A stretch of DNA of 64,000 nucleotides from NCBI GenBank assembly GCA_965221445.1, contig CBDCSF010000003.1:1-64000 (forward strand), written 5' to 3'. The DNA comes from MPNP01 sp965221445 (lineage in GTDB: Bacteria; Pseudomonadota; Alphaproteobacteria; Rhodobacterales; Rhodobacteraceae). The position numbers were made by a program, and so were the translations under genes. A model generated the notes under the pieces. That model saw only the letters and a list, made by a program, of their open reading frames with translations, was not told where the DNA came from and did not search any database. This document shows, piece by piece, positions 53,081 through 61,900 of this stretch. Within the stretch, counting starts at the first letter, position 1; each line of letters opens with the position of its first letter.

Positions 53081-54394
53081 ATGGCAACTCCACAAGAGAT
53101 GACTTCGCTAGAAGTAGTAAAGTTGATCGAAGCAGAGGCGGACGAAGAGGGGGATATCTTGGAAGAACTCACGAACCAAGACATCAAAGAAATATACCAG
53201 CAGCTGAACCCTCAAGACAAAAAGAGGTTTCGGCAATTCCGAAAGTTCCATCGTCAATATTTCGGGGTGTACGGGGAGCACCTGCCCTCCTACCACATGG
53301 CACGACAGGTGGTGAGAGATTTAATGCCGGGGCTACCTGGCGCCTCAGCCGATGTTATTGCCGAGAAACGAGCCGAGCTCCTGGCCGAAGACCGTTTGAG
53401 GGAATTGTGTAGAAGGCACGGATTCAAGTTCCCCGAGAGGGAAATGAGGATGGAGGCGCCCCGGGAGGAAGCGGCCGAAGATCCCACCTACCGTTTCCCG
53501 AGTGTGCAGGATGAGTTCCAGGCAGGCCTCACCACCACCACTGAGGAAGAAATCGGGCAGCTGCTCGGGGCCGAATTGCTGGAACACAGACCAGTCCCCG
53601 CTGTCACCCAGGTTACGGATCCCAGGCCAGAAAGTTCTATCTCCTCAGTCATCAAAACTGAACCGGGAGAAGACGTAAAGCCAACGATGAGGACAACGGT
53701 ACTCAGCCAGAAGAGACTCCTACAGTGGCAGGGAACAGGGGACGAGGAACTTATCATCACCCGAGTCACGAAAGGGAACGACCCGCTGGCCACGTACTAC
53801 GATGACAACGAGGCTACCCAGGAGGCTATCGAGATCGAAGAGACAGACACCGAGGACGACCTCTCCGAGGTCTCTATGCAATCCCATGGCGACGTTAACA
53901 AGGCCGAATTGAAAGCGGCACTCCAAGGTCTAACTGATAGCCATCGGGCCACAGCAAACCACCTGAGTGCATTGAGCACCATGGTAACCGGAATGACGGA
54001 GGAACAGGTGGACGAAACCACAGCCCGGGTAGCGACTGAACTAGGTGCGGTTCAGGGGTGGCAGCATATCACCCAGAGCTTTGATCGCGCCCAGATTGCC
54101 CTGGTCCTCGCCGTAGGAGTACGCAAAGTCGAGGAGTTCGAGATCCTGAAGGGAAAAAGGGCCAAAAACGACGTCACACCTTTCTTGAGGCTGGCAAAAA
54201 TATTTGGTTCCAACACCCGAACCATCCAGGAATGCAATGCCGGCATTAAGTACCGGTACACGCCGCAGGAGAGAGGTCCTCAGAGGGAGCCACCCCGAAG
54301 ACTCCAAACTACATTGGTCGAGGAGCCAGCGACTAAGTCCACGACTGATACCCAGGGAGCCTCTGACAGCAGCAGCGAAGCGGAGATGGCTTAA
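53081..54394 (+). CDS. Acidic accessory protein (437 aa), unknown function, histone-style gene
   Basis: Starts MATPQEMTSLEVVKLIEAEA. The N-terminal 130 residues look folded and helical (TNQDIKEIYQQLNPQDKKRF, RRHGFKFPEREM). A central acidic region carries VIKTEPGED, a strong psi-K-x-E SUMO-attachment consensus with acidic follow-up, and EIEETDTEDDLSE. A second folded part (about 275-400, TDSHRATANHLSAL ... RKVEEFEILKGKRAKND) precedes a Ser/Thr tail. No similarity to core or linker histones is seen, yet the gene is intronless, TATA-driven and ends in a histone-type stem-loop. A nuclear regulator expressed together with the H3-like protein is plausible, by inference only. Confidence 0.8.
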   Translation: MATPQEMTSLEVVKLIEAEADEEGDILEELTNQDIKEIYQQLNPQDKKRFRQFRKFHRQYFGVYGEHLPSYHMARQVVRDLMPGLPGASADVIAEKRAELLAEDRLRELCRRHGFKFPEREMRMEAPREEAAEDPTYRFPSVQDEFQAGLTTTTEEEIGQLLGAELLEHRPVPAVTQVTDPRPESSISSVIKTEPGEDVKPTMRTTVLSQKRLLQWQGTGDEELIITRVTKGNDPLATYYDDNEATQEAIEIEETDTEDDLSEVSMQSHGDVNKAELKAALQGLTDSHRATANHLSALSTMVTGMTEEQVDETTARVATELGAVQGWQHITQSFDRAQIALVLAVGVRKVEEFEILKGKRAKNDVTPFLRLAKIFGSNTRTIQECNAGIKYRYTPQERGPQREPPRRLQTTLVEEPATKSTTDTQGASDSSSEAEMA

Positions 54395-54425
54395 GTAAAA
54401 CACTCGTCGCCCCCAACAAATTCTC

Positions 54426-54440
54426 GGTCCTTTCAGGACC
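54426..54440 (+). terminator. Histone-type 3' stem-loop after the 437-aa gene
   Basis: GGTCCT-TTC-AGGACC, 32 nt after the stop, in the context CAACAAATTCTC and ACCAC shared with the stem-loop after the H3-like gene. The loop is one base shorter. Purine-rich CAAGGAGAAA (54454-54463) lies at the expected downstream-element position. Confidence 0.75.
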
Positions 54441-54512
54441 ACCACATCCTCTTCAAGGAGAAATCCTTTGAAAAGCGATTTACTGTGAAAGTTGTAACAT
54501 ACGTGTGGTCCG

Positions 54513-54526
54513 ATGAACCGTAATCA
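54513..54526 (+). repeat. ATGAACCGTAATCA motif, copy 10, with hairpin
   Basis: 13 of 14 bases, followed at 54533-54555 by ACGTTTTCCCC-AT-GGGGAAACGT, nearly the same hairpin as copy 3, then AATCAAAC. Confidence 0.8.
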
Positions 54527-54632
54527 AACCCCACGTTTTCCCCATGGGGAAACGTAATCAAACATTGACGACGGTTGGGAACAACTACCTTGCGCTTACG
54601 GGCTAATTGAGGCATCTCTCTGTCTAATTGTA

Positions 54633-54633
54633 G
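54633..54633 (+). promoter_or_regulatory. Candidate splice acceptor for env mRNA
   Basis: CATCTCTCTGTCTAATTGTAG ends here, 22 nt before the env ATG. A pyrimidine-rich tract and AG fit use with the leader donor at 38091/38092. Confidence 0.45.
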
Positions 54634-54654
54634 GGACAGTGGTGTGCCCGGAGC

Positions 54655-57201
54655 ATGATTGGCCTGATAGTTCTGGGAGTAGCCTCTATGTTAGGGAAAC
54701 AAGCTCTTGGGGACAACTTGACAGACCGACTAACCGGGGAACGACGAGGCCTTAGGGTACATACCATACAAAATGATAACCCATACTTGGGACTCGACCC
54801 TACTCGAGAGGGGAATGGGAAGTATCCCGTCATCTTTGAACCCCTCCAAAACGTACAAATGAGTAGGTCTACGTATAAAGTGACCTCCTTCATTGATTTT
54901 GAGCCGTATCTTCGTTACTTCACTAACTTTGAAAGATATCTGAAGAATTTCTTGCAAGAAATAGTGAACTTCATGGAGGACCCAGTTTTTAGGGAATTTC
55001 GATGGGGGTCCCCCACAGCTAGAGAAGGCGATGAAGGGATTGATTGTAGTCAACAACCAAAATGTGAAGTACAACTGCCCCTGTTTCAAGTGAGAAACCA
55101 AAATGCTAGAATGGAAGCGTACCGACAGCAAAGGGAAAGGTGTGTGGCTAGGCATTTCCAAGTTTGCCTGGCGCTCAAACAATTCGACCATCTCTTTAAC
55201 ATATCCAGTCAGTTGTACCAAAATTTTGAAAGGGTAAAAGCAAAGTTTATGCGAGCTGTAGACTATGTAGAGGAGACGCATACACATGCCGAATTCACAT
55301 CGGAACAGGGGGACCGAGTCAAGAGGTATGTGGGAAGAGGTAGAAAATCCAGACTAGCAGAGACCGAGATAGTTTCAATCCGAGCAACCCTAGGCAGATT
55401 AGCAAGGTGGGAACCCCCGGGTGCTCTGAAAAATACTACCTCAGGGAGAAAAAGGCGATTTATTGACATACTAGCGGGCATAGGGACTATTATTAACGCA
55501 GGTCAGATTAAGAAAATCAAGAAGAACATTAGAATATTACAAGCCCAGAATATCTTACAAGATCAGAAAATAGATGAACTGGCAAGGTTTCTGAACCTGA
55601 CAGCCTCCAGAGTACGACTCCATGACAAGCAAATATATAATTTACAAGCAAGAATGGTGAGACTGGAGGAGGGCCTAAAGCAATTAACCGATGCCACCAA
55701 CTTCCACATCTATGCCTCCTACCAGATCAATGTAGCCCAGTCGGCTGTCTTTAGGTTACAACTGGGTTTGGGAGCGGCCGAAGCTAACGTAGACAAGATT
55801 TTTGAATACCTGAGGGTAATGACCACTCAGAGGGCATCCCCAGCTGTCATCCCTCCTATAGCCCTCCGAGAACTATTGAGAAGAGTCAGGGCCAAACTGA
55901 AGCCAAACCCTCGCCTCAGATTGCCATATGATCCAGATACTGAAGATATTTGGAAATATTATAAAGTGATGAAAATTACCCCTGTAGTGATAGACAAACT
56001 ACTGGTTATCCTCCTGACCATCCCGATCATAGACAGCACATTAGAATTGAACATATATCGCGCCCACAATCTTCCAGCTATACCCCCAGGGCACAAAATA
56101 GCCACTAAATATCTCCTGGAGGGGGATTACTTCGCCATTGGGAAACATGGGGTGTATGCCGCATTGCCTAGTGAGCGATCCATCCAGGTATGCTTGGAGA
56201 GCGATTTAGCCATCTGCATGATGCAACAAGCCCTTTACCCAACGATGCACATAACCTGGTGCGTCTACGCCCTATTCGTGGAAGACGAAGCCCGTGTGCA
56301 GCGGGATTGTAAGTATGAAGTCAAACCTTTTCTGGACAATAGGGCCCAAAGTTTAGGTGGGTATATGTGGGCCATCAGCTCAATAGAACAAGAACAGCTA
56401 CAGATTAGATGCTTGAAAGAAACCCATGTGATCCAGATTAGGCCACCTTTACAAGTAGTATACGTGGGTAACGGGTGCGAGGGGTACAGCCCCAGCATGT
56501 ATATCCCCGCCAAATCAGAGTTGTCAGGCACAGAGGAGATAGAATCTAGAAAGGAATACTTCCTGAAATTCAACTATGTCTACCAACCAGACGAATTGAT
56601 AGGGGTGTGGTGGCAGTTTAGATCGAAATTAATGACAGTCAAAGAAGCTGAAAATTTTGTAGAGAAAGTTGAACCCTTAGGCACCATGGATTACTCTATC
56701 CTAAACCGACAAATAGGCAAGGTGGATAGCAAGTATCCCTGGTCGCTCCCTATGCGTCCTATGGCATTAGTGGTAGGAATAGGTTTTGTGCTTACACTGT
56801 TGGGGGGAGTAGTATTCGCTATCAAGCTCTATCGAGTGGGAATAACCGTGAAGGAGGCAAAGGGGATAGCTAAAACAGTAACTACTCAGCCCCTATCATG
56901 CTTCAGGTCTATTCTCAGGCGATCTCCCCAAAACCAAGCGGCAGAGACGGGACCAACCAGCCAAGACAGCCCCGGCGACAGTGGGACCAGGGCATCGCTG
57001 AGAGAGGACCTCGACCTGCACCCAATACGGATGCGAGACATCCTGCAGACAGTCCTGCAAGACGAGAGAACAGGCATCAAGTATGGGAAATACCTGGACC
57101 GGCAGACCAGACGGCAAGGATCGGGAGAGCACAGTCGCCCCCCTTCCCAAATACTGGAGCTGGAGGCGCCTGGAGTCACCCGCCGAGACTCCAGTTCGTA
57201 A
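54655..57201 (+). CDS. env: Envelope glycoprotein, class-I fusion type (848 aa)
   Basis: Signal peptide-like start MIGLIVLGVASMLGKQALG. The surface part is Cys-poor with NLT, NIS and NTT glycosylation sequons. A furin site RKRR (residues 265-268) is followed at once by a hydrophobic fusion-peptide-like FIDILAGIGTIINAGQI and then a long heptad-repeat helix (IRILQAQNILQDQKIDEL ... LQARMVRLEEGLKQL). A Cys-containing ectodomain precedes a transmembrane segment at about 703-725 (MALVVGIGFVLTLLGGVVFA) and a cytoplasmic tail of about 120 residues. The layout resembles errantivirus/baculovirus F-type proteins; exact kinship is not settled by eye. The last 304 nt overlap the dUTPase ORF. Confidence 0.85.
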   Translation: MIGLIVLGVASMLGKQALGDNLTDRLTGERRGLRVHTIQNDNPYLGLDPTREGNGKYPVIFEPLQNVQMSRSTYKVTSFIDFEPYLRYFTNFERYLKNFLQEIVNFMEDPVFREFRWGSPTAREGDEGIDCSQQPKCEVQLPLFQVRNQNARMEAYRQQRERCVARHFQVCLALKQFDHLFNISSQLYQNFERVKAKFMRAVDYVEETHTHAEFTSEQGDRVKRYVGRGRKSRLAETEIVSIRATLGRLARWEPPGALKNTTSGRKRRFIDILAGIGTIINAGQIKKIKKNIRILQAQNILQDQKIDELARFLNLTASRVRLHDKQIYNLQARMVRLEEGLKQLTDATNFHIYASYQINVAQSAVFRLQLGLGAAEANVDKIFEYLRVMTTQRASPAVIPPIALRELLRRVRAKLKPNPRLRLPYDPDTEDIWKYYKVMKITPVVIDKLLVILLTIPIIDSTLELNIYRAHNLPAIPPGHKIATKYLLEGDYFAIGKHGVYAALPSERSIQVCLESDLAICMMQQALYPTMHITWCVYALFVEDEARVQRDCKYEVKPFLDNRAQSLGGYMWAISSIEQEQLQIRCLKETHVIQIRPPLQVVYVGNGCEGYSPSMYIPAKSELSGTEEIESRKEYFLKFNYVYQPDELIGVWWQFRSKLMTVKEAENFVEKVEPLGTMDYSILNRQIGKVDSKYPWSLPMRPMALVVGIGFVLTLLGGVVFAIKLYRVGITVKEAKGIAKTVTTQPLSCFRSILRRSPQNQAAETGPTSQDSPGDSGTRASLREDLDLHPIRMRDILQTVLQDERTGIKYGKYLDRQTRRQGSGEHSRPPSQILELEAPGVTRRDSSS

Positions 57202-57605
57202 GGCTGTCACCAACAGCCAAGCCTCCTGCCAGGTCCACAGAAGGTGCAATAGGATATGACCTATACACCCCATTCAGCTTCACGCTCTACCCAAGGGAGA
57301 TCAAACTAGTGTATACTGACATCGCCATAAAGGTCCCCTTAGGTCATTACGGTAGAATCGCACCAAAATCAGGCATAACACTTACACACCATGTCACTGT
57401 GTTAGCCGGAGTCGTTGACCCCGACTATACCGGCAACGTGGGCGTAGTATTACATAACTTATCCTCCGATACAAAATTCACCCGGCAAGTGGGACAACCT
57501 ATTGGACAACTCATCTTAGAGGTAGCATCCATATTCCCCACCCTTGAGGTAGCAGGCCTACCCATTACCGCGCGGGGACCTTATGGTTTTGGCAGTCAGG
57601 ATTAG
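56898..57605 (+). CDS. dut: dUTPase (trimeric type) with N-terminal extension
   Basis: Hydrolyses dUTP to dUMP and pyrophosphate, limiting uracil in viral DNA. All five family motifs are present: GAIGYDLYT (1), PKSGIT (2), GVVDPDYTGNVGVVL (3), QPIGQLILE (4) and RGPYGFGSQD (5). The enzyme domain is about residues 100-235, a normal length; the preceding 100 residues are Pro/Arg-rich and are the alternative reading of the env tail. The ORF lies in the -1 frame relative to env, so it is made from its own AUG (56898) or by frameshifting from env. A dUTPase placed after env is unusual: in betaretroviruses it lies with protease, in lentiviruses within pol. Confidence 0.93.
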   Translation: MLQVYSQAISPKPSGRDGTNQPRQPRRQWDQGIAERGPRPAPNTDARHPADSPARRENRHQVWEIPGPADQTARIGRAQSPPFPNTGAGGAWSHPPRLQFVRLSPTAKPPARSTEGAIGYDLYTPFSFTLYPREIKLVYTDIAIKVPLGHYGRIAPKSGITLTHHVTVLAGVVDPDYTGNVGVVLHNLSSDTKFTRQVGQPIGQLILEVASIFPTLEVAGLPITARGPYGFGSQD

Positions 57606-58170
57606 TTCAGGAGAGTTCCAGGAGGAGGTCAATAGACTGTACTAACCCAAAATCAAAATGTTATGTATTACTAACCTAAGCCGTGTATACTAGTATTATA
57701 TAGACATGTACACCTTATATCAGAAAACGAATGGCAGGACAGCGCAGATAGAAACATTGGGCATAATAAAGTTTTCATTATGAGGATGTGCAAAAAGATT
57801 TTTAGATCCTAGTTTAAGAAGGGTTGTTCAAGAAACCACTCTAAATAAGTCCCCGTTTCTGTCTGCTTTGCCCTGCAAACATTAAAGTTATAAAGGATAT
57901 CCTGATTAAAGTATATTATAATCACTATTGTAAACACCTATAGTTAGGTATGCATATAAAATATATTATAATCACCATTATAAACACCTATAATTGGGAA
58001 TGGATCGAAAGTATGAAAATGATTAGTATACAATTAAAATTACTAAACAAGGCCGCAAGGGAGAACAACGCATCCCTCATCTCCTATGCAGCAACGACCA
58101 TAACACCTCTCACCGAGGCGACGAACTGGGATGAAGGGTTAAGGGACAAGCTCATGAGTGAGCATGTTTT
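57606..58170. other. 3' untranslated spacer of the retroelement
   Basis: AT-rich, no ORF of substance. TATATTATAATCAC-type sequence is repeated at about 57911 and 57963, each followed by TATTGTAAACACCTATA or TATAAACACCTATA. Confidence 0.5.
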
Positions 58171-58184
58171 AAGAAGGGGAGGGA
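58171..58184 (+). promoter_or_regulatory. Polypurine tract
   Basis: AAGAAGGGGAGGGA sits directly against the 3' LTR's TG and would prime plus-strand DNA synthesis. Confidence 0.85.
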
Positions 58185-58954
58185 TGAGAGCGCCCGAAAT
58201 CCCGTCCTAAATGACGTCACGGGTATTGCCGTGTTGCGAGCATGACCTAGTGTCACCAAAGATCCGGATCAGGGATCCATTAAGTGTGTCACCTCAGTGA
58301 GGGTCGGCTGCAGGCATGAGGAGATGCTGCATGTAGCTGGGGACGGGTATAAAAGGGGACAGCAGCGGCTGTAAAGAGAGTTCGGGTCTAGTCGAGAGTT
58401 CAGTCCAGTTGAGAAGCAGGCGTCTCATCTCCACTTAGTGGGCTACCACTACGTCACACGAGTGACGTCACTACGAGGAAGACTTCTCGTAAAGGCGGGC
58501 CACTGGGACGCGCCTGGCATCTCCGGTGAGGAGCTGCCCTCGGAGGTGAGACACATCACCCGTGGGTGTATCCCGCGTATGAAAATCTGTATACTCGCAT
58601 ATGTATGGAATTAGTACTCAATAAATAGTTGTAGTGTGGGGTGGACCAACGCCACACAATCTAGTGACATTGAGTCTTTGTTGCGCCGTCCGAACCTGTA
58701 GCGAAGTACCGGTCACGAGTTCGGATCGAGACACCACCAGAGGCTAGGGAGGGGAGACCGTATTCTCCTTCCCTCGGTCATCCCTGCCCAGGTGCAGGGT
58801 CGTCAATTTACACACAACGAGAAGTACCCTTACGATTGGGTATCCGCCCCGCGTCCAACGCCGCCAGACGCGTCGTGGGACCACGCCGGGGGATACCGCC
58901 CAGTTTGGCCGTAACGAGATAAAGGAGAAGGATTGCGGAAGAACCACGGCACCA
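58185..58954 (+). repeat. 3' long terminal repeat (770 bp)
   Basis: Same length as the 5' LTR, with TATAAAA at 58348-58354 and AATAAA at 58620-58625. Its poly(A) signal would serve the genomic, env and dUTPase mRNAs. Confidence 0.95.
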
Positions 58955-61900
58955 AAAATCAGCAAGACACCATGACATTAATTTAGTGGGACGCATCATA
59001 TACCTATCAATATTGCTTTTGTAAGTGACATCTTTTGATTTTGGATTAAGTTGCTCCAATTCTTCCAAACTTTTTGGTTAATGCAACATGTTCCTTAGGT
59101 GGTGAGGGGTTAATATACTCTTTTTTTCATGTGGAATCTACAAGGGGCAATTGTAAGATTTCATAACAACATGCTTGTACAGGTTCTTCAACTGCATTGA
59201 GAAACTTATTTCCGATATGACGAACACTTTGTCGGAGTTCCATATTACCAGATTTAGCTTCTTCACATGCAGCATGTAGTAACTCACTCATGCCTTTCTG
59301 AGATTTTGTCATATAATCACAAATGTATGTAACACATTGATATGGATCAAGCACAAACTGGATATCATGCTTTGCTTGCCATGATGTCAATAATCCTCTC
59401 ATATATGGATTTACTCAATATTCATTTGGTGAACATTTTATAAAAATCTTTGGACGTTTTATTGTACTACAAATTGTTTTCAAATAGATAGTTTCATTCA
59501 TCTTGATGAAGCTCAACCAATCACTATATGTTTGAATATCACTAGGTATTTTTCTAAACTTGTCCATTAATGTTGTATATTCAATTTGTAATTTTGCTAC
59601 TTCATCTGAACTACTCGATTCCAGGGGGTATAGTATTTGAGTTTCATTCATATCGGGCCATGGCACACCAAACCGGCAAACTGGCTTTCCCCTTATTATT
59701 TTTTTTACATGTGCGGGAATGTCTATGAATTTGAAGTTTCAAAAATTTTTTTTCACTATCAGTTACATCAGTACTACATGAAATACAAGAATCGACATAT
59801 TTGCAAACATCTTCATCTGGTGATGTTCCAAATTTTGGAGCATTATGAATCCATAATAAACCATGTATGTGTGGGCTTCCTCTCTTTTGAAACTCGACTC
59901 TATGTACAAAATCCAATACTTGACCAAATAGAGAACATTTACCCATTATAATAAACTTTATGAATTGTTGTACAAGATGTCGGAAATATCTACTACAAGC
60001 AGCTGGATGTGATGAAACAAGCTGACATTTTTTCAAATGTCATCTCATTTTTAATAAATTCACCAGTATATGTCACGTTATCTACAACTTTTCCTATACA
60101 CTGCAATAGTGGTATCCAACCTGTATCTGCTGATGATAAAGAAAAAAAAGTGTTGGTATTCCTAACTGTCACACCATTGCAAGCACATCTTTCTTAAACT
60201 TCTCAAAATATGGAGGACTATTCCTTAAACTCCTATATATATGATATCCTTCATCTAACTTTCGTATATTATCTTGTTCATTTTTATTTAGTAAATTTTC
60301 TGCTGTAACATTTTTGTGCTTTGCACCAATCAAGCGATGTAATGCAAGAGTCTTTCTATTTTTAATATGATCCGTTTGCAACTTCTTAACTTTATAAAAG
60401 ATATTGGATATATTGAGAGCTACACGAGGGTCTACATTGCGTAATTCTGCCTTGAATAAATCACTAAGATGAACAGGTCGTATTCTTTCACTGTTGGAAG
60501 GTCTTGTCTGACCACTAAATATTGTGGGGAAAGCCTTATATTCTGTCTTGCTATCTTCAAAAACAAGTGTTTGTCCTTCACTAGGTGCCAATACATAAAC
60601 TTCATTTCCTGTTGAATCTTGTGGACTACCACTACTGTTTTCCCTAATAATATTAACATGTTCTAATAACATTGTATCCATATTCCCTTGTGACATCTCT
60701 GAAAATGTTATCTCTTCAAAATCCATGTGTTTATTTAAATTGCTTTCTTCTGTGATTACTTCAGACTCATTGACAGTTGGATTGTTACCTTCAATAAAAT
60801 ATCGATTTTCATGTGTAGTGTTTTCAATGTCATACAACCATGTAGCCACATCAATATTACATTCTTTGTACATTTCACTATTAGTTACTAAATATTTAAC
60901 TGCATCAATAACTTTGTTAGGACGTATAAATTCTGAAAACACATTTGAGTTATATGATTTTTTTCTTTTTATATTCACCGGTATAGTATCCATGTCACTC
61001 AGCATACGTGGTAATGTCTTCAGGGTAGTTCCAATATCATTTGGCACATGAACTACATTGCCTATCATTAACTTCTGACCACATGCTGTTATTCCACAAA
61101 CTGGTAGAGACCATATTCTCATGAAAGCTGAAAGAGGTGCAGCTAAAAATTCTTCTAGCACATTCAATTCCAACTCTGGAGGTTTTTTAGGAAAACCAAC
61201 TTTGTTTGTTGTTGATAATTTGGGTACCATACCCGCATATATTTCATGTTTACATGATAAACAGAGCCATTCTTTGTTATTCACTGATTTGAAATTAGTC
61301 AAACATGTATCTAAAAGTATTTGTTGCTTCTGTGGATGCAAATTGCATACATCAACAACATTATTCGCAAAATGTGTTTGATGACATGAGCTACATACAT
61401 TAATGGGACCTTCAGATACAGCACCTAAAAATTTTCTTATTGATTCATCAAGGTTGCTTCCCAATTTACTGGTCATTGCATGTTGTTGTCTGCGCACATT
61501 CTCATCATTGCTGTACTGCTCATCTAAATGTTTTTTAGCAATACGAGTTTTGTTACTTTCATTTTCACATAGTTTATAGTCAATACATTTTCTTTTTTCT
61601 TTCATATACTCATTATGTCTTGAGTTGTTTTCTTCTCTATAACCTGTTGATTTGTGCTTTAAAGCTATACATTGATTATTTTTATCATTTTCCATAGTTT
61701 TGAAATCTGAAGAGGAACGTTTTTTCATTATATAGTATATTTTCTTCTTCTTAATAGTCTGTTCTTTCATTTCTGCTTCAGATTCAGTTACATGAAAAAT
61801 GGACCGTTTCATAGTAGTTTGTACAGTTTTATCTTTGGAGAGATATTTATTTTGAAAATTAGTCTTATCAATAGGTAATTTGTCCTTTTTGCCAATTTTA

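Larger units (their letters stand above)
36863..58954 (+). mobile_element. 22.1-kb env-bearing Ty3/gypsy-type LTR retroelement with histone-like genes
   Basis: 770-bp LTRs (TG..CA) with one substitution found by eye, a PBS-like site, a polypurine tract, Gag, Pro-RT-RNaseH-IN, Env and dUTPase. An extra block of about 7.4 kb between pol and env holds genes on both strands. All main ORFs are open, which together with near-identical LTRs indicates a recent insertion, possibly still mobile. Pol domain order (RT-RH-IN) and the integrase type place it with Ty3/gypsy (Metaviridae-like) rather than with vertebrate-type retroviruses. It is inserted within, and in the opposite orientation to, the Helitron-like ORF. 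Confidence 0.95.
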
